From: Acanthornis magna
Taxonomy: Eukaryota; Chordata; Aves; Passeriformes; Acanthizidae
Reading direction: 5' to 3'
Assembly: GCA_036785705.1 (NCBI GenBank)
Contig: JAWUZG010000004.1
Span: forward strand, 10,264,501 to 10,328,500
DNA length: 64,000 nucleotides
Position 1 is the first letter of the stretch. Each line of letters starts with the position of its first letter. Both the position numbers and the translations under genes were made by a program. Below, piece after piece: positions 1 to 11,680 of the stretch. The notes under the pieces were generated by a model. It did not search any database. It was not told the DNA's origin and saw only the letters and a program-made list of their open reading frames with translations.

Positions 1-1779
1 CTTCTGTCATATAAGGTGCAATGTACTGTTCATAACACCAGGAAATTTCATCCTATTAGGAAAACAGCCATACTTTTCCCTTTACAACCACCACACACAC
101 TTAGGGGCTCTTAAAAGAAAGAGAGAGGCACAATATAATTCCCTAATACCATACTGAATTCTATTCACTTGGATGGCTGAATAGTTCAGAACAGCAGTTA
201 CCTTGAAAATAAATGACTGTGCTGAAAGGAGAATTAATTAATTCAGATAAACTAAATAAACTCTGCAAACTGACTAATGTAGCAGAAATTACTGGGTGCT
301 GATACTGCTGTTTTAATTATTAAGTCCACATTAATTAATTTCAAAGCTACCTTTTTTGAAATCCACAGCTTGACCAACATCCAGAGCATAAAACATGCCA
401 AGAGCCAAATTCTGCTTAGTAACACTTTTGCAAGGGCTGGGACTGAGTCTTCATACAACTAAATGTGATGAACATTAAAAGAAAGTGACAGTTTCAATAA
501 ACAACACAGGATCCAAATAATTGTGCGGTACTTCCTTGACCACAAACTGAGAAACAAAATTTGATTCTGTCAACCTATTTCTTTCACAGAAGGAGCTGGA
601 CTTCTTGTTAATTGCCAATATGGTTCTGAAAATAAAGGGGAACTTAATGTCTCTTTGAGAGTTGCAGTAAAATTAGTGATTACAGCTACTCATGACTTTG
701 CAGAGTTACTGGACACAGTGAGAGTCAGTCATGACCCAGTGTGACATCACAACCTCACTGAACCTAAAAATGTGTGAATCGGTGAGAATGTGTTTCGTTA
801 GTTTTTGTACTTAGTGCTGATGATTCCTGTACCTAAGGACAGTAATAGTATAAAATTTATGATTGAAGTGCTTATTATTTATTTCTGCTGGAGAATATTC
901 AGCAGGGATTTTACTATCTGTACATTACCCTAAAAAGACAAAAGGAAAGTGTAAGATATTTAAGGCTGTCTGTTGTAGTGATTAGTTCCATAAACTGCTA
1001 AAAAAATATACGGACAACAAATTTATATCTGTGGCATCACACAGCAGAGAGCAGTAACATCAATACAGTAACTAAAAGATACATTCCTGCAAGGATTTTG
1101 TTCTCTAATCCCTCATCATTTTGTTTGATTCTTAAAATGAAAACACCTGTAGCAATGATTTCTCCTGACAAGCTGAAAGGCACTGAACAGGGAACAAGCT
1201 TAATAAAATGCTTTAATTACAATCTTTAGTATAACTTCCCCATCTATCAACACCTCTTATGAACATCCTAATCACTTGCTTTTTCTTGTTTTCACTTGAA
1301 GGAAATTTAAATCTTTTGGAGAACTTTACACACAACTTTAAGAATGAGGTGAGAATATCTTTAAGAAAATCACAGACAAAACAGCTGTAGGAAAAGCCCT
1401 TATGAACACTTCATGTCATGTATTTGAATTAAAAACTTTTAAGGGAAGAAAATCTTCTACAAAAACTTTTGAAAGCAAGTTTTTCTGCACTAAAGTTGCT
1501 TTACCAGGATATCCCTTCTGAGACTGTTTGCTACAAAAACATCCAAGTAGACCAAATCCCTGCTTAATTAAAAAGAAAAAAGGAGTTTTTAATTTTAAAT
1601 ACCTTTAAAAAAACCTTAAAACTCTTTTTAAAAACACGTTTTACTCTTGAGATAGAAGCAGGAGATTGCAGACCAGTTACTATCGCAGGCAAAACAGACT
1701 TGACTTGGGGAAAAAAAATTAATTTATTACCAGTTAAAAAAGAGTATGATTATGAGAAACAGTAAAAAAAAAAATTGAC
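1..1779. other. Non-coding AT-rich stretch, nothing recognised
   Basis: No convincing gene, RNA or repeat is visible. The only long frame, on the minus strand at 252-458 (68 codons), has AT-rich composition and no recognisable domain. An imperfect inverted repeat with arms of about 14 bases (1576-1592 against about 1616-1632, one-base indels) lies in A/T-rich DNA and may be chance. Confidence 0.6.
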
Positions 1780-2033
1780 CCCCAGACACCAAAACATTTT
1801 TTCTCACTCCCACTGTTTTTCCCAGCCTCAACATCACTCATTTATTCTTGAATTCTCTACCGCTCCCTCTCAAGCTGTGCAAGGCCGATGGGAAATGGCA
1901 GATTGTAGTAATTCATAACAGTTTCTCTCTGATGCACCCTTCTCCTCACACTATTTCCACAGGGATCTTTCCCAAGGCTGCAGTGTGGATATCTGTCCCA
2001 CCATAGGTACTTAGCAGGCTGCAGGGGAATATT
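1780..2033. repeat. Unclassified avian interspersed repeat fragment, possibly ERV-derived
   Basis: This block is richer in C and G than its surroundings and ends exactly where an antisense CR1 3' end begins. The wording around 1965-2033 (a CTGCAGTGTGGATATCTG motif followed by GCTGCAGGGGAAT) resembles a segment I associate with dispersed avian repeats, but I cannot name the family with certainty. The minus-strand frame at 1857-2156 runs through both this piece and the CR1 and is not a gene. A repeat-library search would settle the class. Confidence 0.35.
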
Positions 2034-2640
2034 TTCAGTTGGAAGGGACCTTAAAGTTAATCTAATCCCAATACCCCTCCTGTGGACATCTTTTGCTAGC
2101 TCAGGGTGCTGAAAGGCTCTCCAACTTGGCCTTGAACACCTCCAGGGATGGGGCATCCACAGATTCTCTAGGCAGCCTGTTCCAGTGTCTCACCCTCTCC
2201 TGAGGTTCTCATTGACCCACTTCTCAAACTGTTCAGGTTCCCACTGCTTCATATCCCTGCCTTCAAATGTATGAACCGCACCACACAAATTGTGTTACCC
2301 CCAAATCTGCTGGATGTGCTTTCAATCCCACTGTCTATGTAATTAATAAAAATATTCAGCAGTAGCAGTCCCAGTGCAGACCCCTGAGGGACACCACTTG
2401 TTTCTGCTTTTCATTTGGACATAGAGCCGTTGACTGCAGCCCTTTGGAGGTGGCCATGTATCCAAGTCCTTATCCATCAAATGGCTTGTCCATTGAACAC
2501 ATAACTCCAATATAGCAATGAGGATGCAGTGTGGGGCCTTAACAAATTCTGTACAGAAGTCTAAGCAGATGACATAAATTACTCATTCCTTGTCCACCAA
2601 TCTTGCATCCATATCACTTCACATACCTTCCAGCAGAATG
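2034..2640 (-). mobile_element. CR1 LINE fragment: decayed RT segment joined to CR1 3' end
   Basis: Read on the minus strand, 2640 to about 2190 is a degenerate piece of the CR1 ORF2 reverse transcriptase. It contains a VDK-type motif followed by a corrupted form of the segment that normally reads DVIYLDFCKAFD, then the region equivalent to PQGSVLGP and FINDIDSG (here INYIDSG), and finally an EGRD-like stretch. From about 2190 to 2034 it reads as the CR1 3' end, with the characteristic GATGCCCCATCCCTGGAGG and AAGGTCCCTTCCAACT wording. About 0.5 kb of ORF2 normally lies between these two parts, so this copy carries an internal deletion. Stops and frameshifts are frequent, so it is dead. It may continue weakly to about 2780. 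CR1 is a non-LTR retrotransposon that copies RNA by target-primed reverse transcription. Confidence 0.88.
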
Positions 2641-5102
2641 TCTGGTCCTTCTTCATGTTCACATGAATGTTTTCCCTTTTTTTTTTTAACATCCTCATGA
2701 TTTTGTGCAGTGTGCTCCACCTTTCTCCAGAGTCCCTGCCACACTGGCTGCAGGGCCTAACCATGTCCTGCAATGGGACAGTTGGAGTAGGCTAGAACGA
2801 TTAATTAGACATTAAATGTATATTGTATTAAAAATGCTAATTTCTATCATATATATTATTTCTCTGATTTTCCCACTTTAACTACCTTTTCAGTTTTTTT
2901 TTTTTTTATGTAAGGAGCATAAGGTGTGAGATTTTATTCCCTCCTTCCATGCGTACATCTATGGTTTCGCTGTGCTCCAGAAAATGTTGTTGCTAGAAGA
3001 GTTTGTTCCAGTATGCCTTGCAGTCATAGAAATCTTTCAAATTATAGCATGTTAAAATAATAAAATCTAGATTTTAAACACACTGGCCCTTTTGAACAAG
3101 ATTAAATTTGTGCAAATTAGTTATTTTGCAAAGTTGTCTATGCAGGAAAAAAATCAATCTTGTGATAAAAACCTTCCTTTTAATTCTTTTAATTGAAGGT
3201 TAACATTTAATTCAACTAGGAGAATTCAGTTTCTATAATACATAAAAATAAAAAAAGAAGTAAAAGAATACCTTTTAAAAATAAATTTAACACTTTTCAT
3301 TTTGATAGTTTTATCATATTTTTGCAAAATAAAGAAAAAGTAAGATATATTTATGCTGGTAGATATTTGTTTTGTGCATTTAAAAATATTTGTATCACTT
3401 TATTCCAAGATTTATACATAGCAACCTTTTCTATTTTTCTAAGACTAGCTCTGAAATTTAGGAATTGTGGGTTTAGTAAATGTCCCCCATACAAAAAGCT
3501 TGGAGGAACATGAATCCAGAAAAAAAAAAATGAACCTGAACCAAAGAAATGTTTCCTGGAATTCCCTGGTATCATTTAGATACAGCTATCATGTACAACT
3601 CCAAGGGTGCAGCATGTGTTCTAACTTGCAGAGCTCTAGCATAGAAAAAGGTGCATAGGCAGTTTATTTGCTACTTGATTTTTTTTCTTCTTACCCTTTA
3701 GTACCAGCCCAGTGTAAATGAGATAATTGTATTTTTAAAATAATTTACCCTTCCTATAGGTTTTAACCTATACATAACTATATGCTTGTTCTTCCAAAGA
3801 CTGCATCATAGCAACTTGCAGCTTCCCACATGGAAATTCTGAACAGCTGAGTTTCTGCTGTTTGCTTCCTGGTACAAGAAAAGGCATTTGTAGATCAAGC
3901 AAGCAGCAGATGGAGAACAATTGGAGTATATAATTATTCAGCCTGCACTCCTTTTAAATGGGAAGGCTGAACTCTATCTGTTTGGCTGGGAAGACAGAGG
4001 AATAGAGTAGCACATGGCAGATAAACCTTCCAAAGATCCTTTAAAATAAATCTAGGCAAATATGTGAAATAACTTCATCAGTTAACAGGGTCTCTTTTTT
4101 CTGTGAACTCCAAAATCTGGCAAGTCATTGTCGGTTTGCTTTTGAAGGTTGAGATTAATACACAGCCTACCCAAACACTTCTGTATTAATAAACTACATT
4201 GATTTCAGTATGTTACCTGAGGACTCCATCTGGTGACTCTCCTTTACTTTGCCAGATTTTGAAAAGCTGCAGCCTTACTGTGATCTAATGCCAAAATATA
4301 AAATCCACTGTAGGAAAGTATTAACACATTGTGAGTCTTGCTCTCTGGAAGAGAATAATTGAATTCAGTGACTTTTTGAAACAGCCCTCATAGGAGCATT
4401 ACATTTTGTAAGCTGACAGCAAACAATAAGACTACATGCCAAAATCAGTGTCTAGAGAGCTATGACTATTTTCATTAATTATTCAAGATTAAATGGACAT
4501 ATGAAGGAAAATACAGAGGACATCAAAACAGGAGTAATAAAGTATTACGAGAAAAAGAAGCCAATCAGAATAATTAAAATACTAGTAAAACGTGAAATAA
4601 GAAACAGAGGAGAGTAAAATATGCCAGAAGAAAAATGGGAAGCATTGTATGTTTTTAGATATCCAAATTGCCTTCTGAAACTCCATAAGCAAAACAGAAA
4701 CTACACATATATTTTCCATAGAATACTTTTGAAAGCAAAGAATAAGGATGGAGAAAAACAGAGGAAACCTCTGTTTATATTAACAAAAGTGAAGATTTTT
4801 TTACAACTGCATGTAATAAAACTTACTTTGGTTTAGAAAATCAATGCTGTAAACCAAAATTAATTAAATGACTGAAGAAAAGGTTAGGATGACTGGAGTT
4901 TTTACTATGGTAAAATCTAGGAAATAAATCAGACTAAAGCAAGGAAAACTATGAATAAGAAAAGTAGTTAAGCAGGAATAAAACCATAGCAGAAATGTTA
5001 CCTGCTTCTTCTGATTTTTTGGGGTTTCTCTTCCACCTTATTTGAAGTTTGAAAAGTTCCATTCTTTTCTGTGGAACCGTGTCAAATCAAAGGCCACGGA
5101 TC
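2641..5102. other. Non-coding stretch, nothing recognised
   Basis: No gene or identifiable repeat was found, apart from a possible weak continuation of the antisense CR1 to about 2780 and T-tracts near 2680 and 2894. The short frames here (3322-3658 on both strands, 4621-4836) have AT-rich codon use and no domains, and the overlapping ones contradict one another. Confidence 0.6.
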
Positions 5103-5608
5103 CACACATAATATGATGAAAACTTCATCTTACATTTTCTTTACATATTCAAGTATTTAAGCTCTTTTTGTGTTTGTCGCTTTGGAAGGGCTCTATCTGG
5201 AAAATAGGATATTTGTGAATATGTATGAGGCTCCCTTACCCAAACTAATTTAAGCTAATTCAGGAAAAGCAGATGGTTTCTTCACCTGTGCATCACAAGC
5301 AGTCTGACTGTGTGCTCATTCCTTGCACTGACAACAAGACTGCCACAGCTCTCTCGTGGCCTCATTTCTACATCCGAGTCAGGCAAGACAGTGCTGAGAC
5401 ATTGAGCTCATCCAAACTAAGACGTGACACTTCAGGGTATGGATCAGCAGCTGTGTGCCCTGACAGCTTTGGAAGTCAAGCAACGAAGTACCTCTGGAAT
5501 TTAGGCAAAGTACCTGATGGTTGTCCGAGGTTTTTCAATGTCATTTAAAGACTGGGATGATTCCCATTTCTCACCTTACATTGCATTCAACTAAGTCCAC
5601 TTTTGGGT
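5103..5608 (+). repeat. Duplicated ~506-bp segment, copy A (with 91-codon frame)
   Basis: This segment recurs in direct orientation at 13489-13991. By eye I count about 12 substitutions and one 3-base indel, giving roughly 97-98% identity. Similarity starts abruptly at CACACATAA and stops after CACTTTTGGGT. I see no terminal inverted repeats, no TG...CA ends, no poly-A tail and no clear target-site duplication, so I cannot tell whether this is a dispersed repeat family or a local segmental duplication. It contains a short palindrome-like start (GATGAA-AAC-TTCATC) and an ATG-initiated 91-codon frame at 5273-5548. The first ~170 bases differ more (about 95%) than the open-frame part (272 of 276 identical) and the last 60 bases (identical). 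Confidence 0.85.
5273..5548 (+). other. 91-codon open frame inside duplicated segment copy A, unassigned
   Basis: The frame starts with a true ATG and runs 91 codons to TAA. It matches no family I recognise: it has several cysteines and histidines but no spaced zinc-binding pattern, no signal peptide and no transmembrane segment. The same frame is open in the other copy (13656-13931). The four base differences between the copies change three residues (Tyr/Cys, Ser/Cys, Leu/Ile) and none is synonymous. This does not suggest selection to preserve a protein. I treat it as a fortuitous frame within a repeat unless transcript or peptide evidence appears. Confidence 0.25.
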
Positions 5609-6810
5609 ACCGCAGAATGACTGAACAAAATTAGATAACTTTCTCTTACGTTATGAATCAAATATATCTAAAAATTACATTTATTCATTGTAATATGGAC
5701 TATTTTAACAATATTATTTAGGATTTTTGTCTTTGTGAACATCACCATTTTTACAGATGAAAAATGGATTTCATAGTCAAAGTTTGAAAAAAATCTTTCC
5801 TAAAAATTGAACCTTTTTTCTGTGGTTAGTGATTCAGATACACAAGGAAGCTATAACCATAAATAATTTAACTTTTGCACCCTTTTGAACTTTACTGTTT
5901 TTCATAGTTTCAATTGTACATAATCAATTACAATTCCTCAACTCACAGATTAAACAAGAATATATGCACAAATAGCAAATCTATACCTCACTGAAAAGCA
6001 GCAAAATTATGATCTAGATTATTTTATATTTTCTTTCTTTAAAGTGGAATGGGTACTATTTTGCTTCAGCCAAGCTGACGTGGGTGCATATGCACACACC
6101 ATTGCACAAAGACATGTTGGCACAAACACAACTGCACATACAGACAGGGATAGAGAGGAGTATGGAACAAAAATAACAGATGTTAATGCTTTGTCCTTTC
6201 AAGTCAAAATGCTGACATTTTTGAAGTAGCTTTAACAAAGTGCTTACATCTGGTATATGCTTAATAGTTTTTATTACAGTCAGTATGACTGGAATTTGTA
6301 TCCCATGTGCATTAATCATAATTACCAATGTGTAGGATTTGTTCTACAAGAATTAAAATTCTGTTAATTGGACTTTATATATTAAATACACTGTGGAGTA
6401 AATATAATGTATAGAGTAGAAATACATATTTTTTAGAATACTTACTAGACAAAGTGAGAGATGCTCATAAAGAAAATTTCATCTCAAACAGTTGCCCATC
6501 CACAGTTTACAACAGAGAGTGAGAATTTTCTCCTGATTATTGAATTTCATCTGACTTAAATTAGAGTAAATAAAAGACTCCTACCTTTTCTAACCTGAAT
6601 CTTTCATAATCTACATAAGTGCAATACATACTGTGTTAATCCAATGGTGAGAATATGAGGACATAATCCTTTTAGTCTGCCACGAAGAATGCACTTTCTT
6701 TGTCTTCACTACTACAATGGCTATCTTAGCACATAACAATGACTGTGTTGTGCCCAACATTGTCTTAACAGCTATTTTCCTGTTTTTGTTGTTTGTTTAT
6801 GCCTTTTTTT

Positions 6811-6830
6811 GGGGGGGTGGGGGGGTGGGG
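6811..6830 (+). other. G-rich run with G-quadruplex potential
   Basis: Twenty bases read as G7-T-G7-T-G4, directly after a T-tract and before another T-rich stretch. Four tracts of at least three guanines with one-base loops can be drawn from it, so an intramolecular quadruplex is possible on the plus strand. It stands out sharply from the AT-rich surroundings. No promoter or gene is visible nearby, so any regulatory role is unknown. Confidence 0.6.
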
Positions 6831-9331
6831 ATTTTTATGCATGTTTTAAATTCAGAAAAGTACAATACTCAAATGAAAGAAACACAATAAACTAAAGCTA
6901 CCCCTAACTTCATGTCACTAAGGAAAGAGCTGAAATTAGCTCAAAAGTAGTGGAATATCCAGGATTTAGAGCAGAGCTGTTGCATGACAGTCGAATATAT
7001 AAAGAAAATGTGGTGATTAATATTTCCTGAATCTGGATAATGATTTTTATTCAAACTTTCTTGTCAAAAATGGACTGCGTAAAAGAAACAGTAGCCAGTG
7101 TGAAGTGGCTGCACTAAACAGGCAACATGCAGTTAAAAGCATTGGGACACACTTCTATACACACCTCATGGCTAGACCTGTTACTGATACAATCACAAAA
7201 TAAGGTTAATATGAAATAAGTAATCTGTAATAATTGTTTCGAGAGGAAAAGTAAGTGTACTTACAGACTGTGATTACTCATTCTCCAGCTGGGAGCATTC
7301 ATGGATCTACATCCTGTGCTGTGGACATGGAAGACTTTTAGTGCTGATCTGTACCATAGCAAATTTGTAATTATTCTGTGTTTAATGAACTGATATTGCA
7401 GTTATCCTGTACTACAGCTATACTAATATCCTGAAATTTGGAAAGGAGGAAGATTAGAATGAAAACGAAAGTAGGGAAGTAACACTGCCGTATTTCTTCT
7501 TGCTGCCTTTTTAGCTAGTGGAAGTAACATCTTTTTGTCTCTTCTCTGTGGAGGTTAAAACTAGCAAAAGACAAGCAGAATTGGATGATCTGTCACACTA
7601 AGTAAAGAGGAACATAGATTTCTGTGTCAGTCGCAGAACTATCCTTTTTGTTTATACATAATTTTGGAACACACGGTTTTCTCTTGCAAGAGTCTATAAA
7701 TACTCAGATAATTTAAAATCCTCAGGATAAGGAGAAAGTTATTTTGCTTGAAGGTGTCTGTAGATGATTTTACAGATGTATTAGCTATGAAAACAAACAA
7801 AAAATTGATTACTATAAGGCTCACCTTGTTTAATGATAGAACAATCCAGACACAATTTTTCGTGCAGCACAGTCCATATATTGGCTTGCTTAGATTCTTT
7901 TTCCTTCCTGTATTTTTTACCTACTGGTACACTTGCTTTATTTCCTTTTATTTTTCCTTTTTTTTATTTTTTTTTTCTGTTCTGTTGCAATAGCTCTTGT
8001 GAAGTCTGGTTTAGTAATCTGAAGATGCCATGCTGAAGCTTCAGTGTGAATAACATGCATACTGGAATAGAGAGTATATATATATGATACCAGGCTCAGG
8101 AAAGCATGCAAGTGTCTTGGAGGACAGCAATAGAACTTAAAATAATCTTGACAGACAAGAAGTAGGTTTGAAATAATAGAATGTAATTCAATAGAGACAA
8201 CTGCAAGATACTCAGGCAGAAATAATAAGTTGCACACATACAAATTCGGGGACAACTGTTTACATAAAATTCTGTAGGTCTCCAAGTCAGAGAGGATGCC
8301 AAGGTCAGCATGAGCCAACAAAAAGTATTCCAAAGATCATGAGTCAACAACATAAAAAAGTGGACACTGTGACAAAGCATTTATTTTGGCCTACAAGAGG
8401 CATACAGATCTCCTTTTAATCCATTCAGCATTCATGAATACACTTGCATACTCTGTGAAAATTTCTTTCACTGGGCTTTATAATGAGTAGATACCAATTG
8501 GTAAGAGAGCCAACCGAACAAAAATACTGATTGAAGGTCTTGATTTTATAACCTTCAAGGAAAGATAGAATAAAGAGAAGATTTAGGAAGGATGTGTTAA
8601 TAGATTTCAAGAGAATAAAATACTATTCAAATAAAGGGTTTATATATGCTCTGTATCAGAAAAAGAAGTAACGGGCTTAAATTGCAAGAAAAAAAGACCC
8701 ATTGTCTACTGTAAGACATATTAGAAAATACATTTAGAAGGAAAATGTAGTGAAGAGCTAGAAAGTTTTCCAAAGAAACATGTCAACCTTCTGTCACTGA
8801 AGGTACTTTTAAGCAGATTAGATAGAAGTCTGTCAAGAATGGATTAGTTTTCCAAACTCTTTTTCATACTTAACATAGTATGAAAATTCTGAATTGACTT
8901 TAATGAAAACCACTTTATTCTCCATTCTGTTCTCTACATGTTTTCCTCTTTCCAGTCTTTGATATTTCTGAGATGCTTCTTAGTTTCTATGAAGATGTGG
9001 AAATAATTAAGGAAGCCACCAAGAACACATATGGCTGCTTATGTTCTTGTTCTCTCTGTGTTGTATTTTATATTCTCATTTCTCTTATTTTGTTGTAGTT
9101 TTTTTCTTCTTTCGAGCACACTATCTGCTTTCCTACATAGGTGAAACCATATTGCATATTTATACCCACTGTCACACCAGTGCTGATTCTGAAGCTGTTC
9201 AATACAAAATCTCTATGAATTTTCATTACTTTTTACCTCAGTATCTTATCTTCATCCTTCCTTGTGTTTCTCTATAGTACTCTGTAGAAAAGAGAAATAA
9301 CGTCTCTCACATAGATCAAAACTCATCATGA

Positions 9332-9358
9332 ATATATGAATATGATATATTCATATAT
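9332..9358. repeat. Perfect AT-rich inverted repeat (12-bp arms, 3-bp loop)
   Basis: The left arm ATATATGAATAT (9332-9343) and right arm ATATTCATATAT (9347-9358) are exact reverse complements around GAT. It may be a cruciform-prone AT palindrome. It lies about 120 bases from the LTR insertion, and no link between the two is shown. Confidence 0.7.
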
Positions 9359-9474
9359 ATGATATGGCTAATATTCACACACATTCTTCATATATTCTCT
9401 TACTCACCTTCCTATCACTACCTTTCATAGCAACTCCTTTTGGTGTAATCACTGCACATACTGAGATTTGTATG

Positions 9475-9480
9475 GACTGA
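9475..9480. other. Left target-site duplication of the solo LTR
   Basis: The hexamer GACTGA lies immediately before the TG end of the LTR and is repeated exactly at 10018-10023 immediately after its CA end. A 6-bp duplication is typical of class II (ERVK/beta- or alpharetrovirus-like) integrases. Confidence 0.85.
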
Positions 9481-10017
9481 TGTGCCGTTATCGTGGGCCG
9501 GACCAGCTGGCCGCCAGGGTCGGTCAGCAGCTCGTCGGTGGTGTCTGCTAGTGTCCCTGGTCCACTGCAGTTAGGGACCATCTCCCCTAGCCGTGAGCTG
9601 CTCCCCCCTAGGATGGCACCCACGCTGTCCCAAAAGCCGGAGTGCTGCAGAAGAGAGTGTTCTCCCGCCCGGACCCCAATCAGACAGGCAGTCATACGGT
9701 GGTCAGCGTTCAGGTCAAGGGCGAGAGACCCCAGCCTCAGGCAGGCATCAGACTTTTATTCTGAGGGTTACAACCAATCTCAGAACGGCATGGGGGAGGA
9801 ACCAGGGAGGGACAAAGGGACAGGGACCAGTCGGGAAGGAGGAAGGGAGGAGAGGGAAATATGAATACAGTCCTGGACTGAGGGCAGAGCAAATAATGAA
9901 CTCAACCCTTCCCTGGGACAATCCACCCTCGACTTCACCCCAGGGGGGTTTTAGTCCCTGGATTTCCCCAGCTTTCTCAGGGGAGAAGGAACTCTCTGGG
10001 CTTTAACCACTGCAACA
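9481..10017 (-). mobile_element. Solo LTR, class II (ERVK-like) endogenous retrovirus, antisense
   Basis: This 537-bp element runs TGTGCC...GCAACA and is flanked on both sides by a perfect 6-bp repeat (GACTGA). Its sense strand is the minus strand: it starts TGTTGCAGTGG, carries an AATAAA signal at 9755-9760 (minus) and ends GGCACA. It is much richer in GC and CpG than the flanks, which suggests the CpGs have had little time to decay and the insertion is young. No internal proviral sequence is attached, so it is a solo LTR left by recombination between two LTRs. The open frames seen on both strands here (for example plus 9493-9864 and 9593-10006) are by-products of the high GC content. The family name is inferred from the termini and the duplication length. 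Confidence 0.88.
9755..9760 (-). terminator. LTR polyadenylation signal (AATAAA on minus strand)
   Basis: The plus strand reads TTTATT, giving AATAAA on the sense strand of the LTR, near its middle as expected for the end of R. An ATTGG (inverted CCAAT) lies about 15 bases upstream on the sense strand, so this A-rich signal might also serve as a TATA-like element, but no separate canonical TATA box is visible. Confidence 0.6.
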
Positions 10018-10973
10018 GACTGACATATGTAATTAAATTTTACTATGAATTCACAAAGTGCTGCAGCAAATTTATGTCTACTAGAATTGTGTAGAACTGA
10101 CAAAAAAACCTCAGGAATACAAACAAAACATAAAAAAGATCATCAGCTTTGTTGCAAAGAAGATTTGTAAATGAACCACAACTTTTAAACTTGGTTCTAT
10201 TCCTTGGTTTTGATTTTTTTTTTTCTCAAGAAAACTGAGATTGACCAATTTGCCTTTTTCACCAGTATAAATATAAAGCACAATCTTAAAAACAGAGGTT
10301 TGTAACAGTGAGCAGAACAACAATTTTTGCATTTGAACAGAGGCTAGCAATTCAAGTTAAAATATACTCTCCACTCAATGTCTTTCTTACAAGTTGAACT
10401 TAGTGTTAAAGTTGGATTTGGAAATCAAGAGGAGGAGAAAGGAAAACGCTTGTTATTTGTTGATCATCCATGCATTCTCTAAAACACATTGTTCTGATGA
10501 CATGTTTGGGGAAGGCTGAAGGTGTGAAGTCTGTATATATGCCCTATGTATTGAGTTACCAGCTGATGCATTAATTTCTATAATTTAGGTATGTTGTTGG
10601 GTAATGTTTGTGGTAGTAGTTTTAATGGCTTGTCATCGAGAAAAGATCTGCTGAAAAACTATAATGTATCTGTAATAAAGCATAAAACATTTCTATTAAT
10701 ATTTGTGCTCTTATGAAGTTTCTAAAAATGTATAAATTATACTGCTAAAGGACAATATTACACTAGATTGTTAGCAGCATATCTGCAGGGAAGTGTATAT
10801 GTTCATGCATGTGTGTAGTCATCTTAACAGAAGTGAAGCAAAAATAATCAGGTAAACAGGTTATGGTTCATTAATAATTGCCAAGTAAAGTAGAAAAAAA
10901 AGGAAAAATAAGAACTCAGACACTTCCACAACTGAATTCATCCTGGTCTCTAAAATAAAACTGTTCACTAAAT
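10018..10973. other. Non-coding stretch, nothing recognised
   Basis: It begins with the right target duplication of the LTR (10018-10023). The remainder is AT-rich, with a T-tract near 10213. The frame at 10111-10350 on the minus strand has no domain and lies over that T-tract. Confidence 0.6.
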
Positions 10974-11680
10974 TACAGAATTGCTGAGGTTTGAAGAATT
11001 CTCTGGAGATGGCCCTTCTCTCAAACAAGGCCACATAGAAATGGTTGCTCAGGACGACATCTTAAAATCATCAGAGAAGGTCACTCCACAGCCTCTCCGG
11101 GTAAATTGTGCCAGTGCTTGGTCAGTTATATCCATGAAGAAAGTTTCCTTCTGCTCAGCATGACCCTCCTGTGTTTTGGTTTGTGCTCAATGCCTCAGGT
11201 CCTGTCATTTCAAGAGATGCCTCTTTCAAGAATCTGTCTCTGCCTTCTTTACACATTCACTTCAGATATTTGTACACATTGATGAGATCTGCTCTGAGCC
11301 TTCTCTTCTCCAGTCTAAACAGTCCCAGCTCTCTCAGCCTTTCCTCCTATGGGAGAAGATCCAGGTCCTTCATCACCTATGTGGTTCTTTACAAGTAGAA
11401 ATAGAAATGAAAGTCCAGCATTTTTGCATCCCAGAACTGAGCACAGTACTCCAGTGGTGGCCTCAGCATCGCTGAGAAGGGAAGGATCACCTCCTTTGAC
11501 CTGCTCTCAGGACTCCTCCTTATGCAGTCCAGAATACGAGTGACCTTCTTTGTCATAAGGGCACAGTGCCAGCACAGGTCCATCTTACTGTCTGTTGTTT
11601 GCTCATAGCAAGTCCATTGAGTTACTTCTCCCCAGGTGAAGGACTTTGCACTTTCCCTTGCTGAACTGTCTGCAATTCAA
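10974..11680 (-). mobile_element. CR1 LINE, 5'-truncated: ORF2 C-terminal part and 3' end, antisense
   Basis: Read on the minus strand, this is the C-terminal part of CR1 ORF2 followed by the short 3' region. A frame at 11583-11389 shows the signature order of that region: a CAL..KKV segment, then CIRRS, SRSKEVILPF and LEYCAQFW, which correspond to the conserved thumb/C-terminal part of CR1 reverse transcriptase. The segment towards 10974 has the typical CR1 3'-end words (a form of AGAATTGCTGAGGTTTGAAG on the plus strand) but is diverged. The 5' limit near 11680 corresponds to the K-V-L-H segment just after the RT fingers/palm. Several frameshifts and stops make the copy inactive. Confidence 0.9.

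Larger units (their letters stand above)
5609..9480. other. Non-coding stretch with a G-run and an AT palindrome
   Basis: No gene was recognised. Frames on both strands between 7639 and 8610 overlap each other, are hydrophobic because of T-rich composition, and have no domains. Structured pieces are the G-rich run at 6811-6830, a short TA run at about 8074-8086, and a perfect inverted repeat at 9332-9358. The last bases, 9475-9480, are the left target duplication of the LTR that follows. Confidence 0.6.

Noticed and set aside
7748..8380. Overlapping frames on both strands suggesting membrane proteins
   Set aside because: Hydrophobicity follows from T-rich tracts. The frames overlap in conflicting phases and have no domain.
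9493..10006. Plus-strand frames of 123 and 137 codons
   Set aside because: They lie within the antisense LTR and arise from its GC-rich, stop-poor sequence.
11349..11583. Frames on both strands at this place as genes
   Set aside because: The minus frame is CR1 ORF2 and the plus frame is its shadow.
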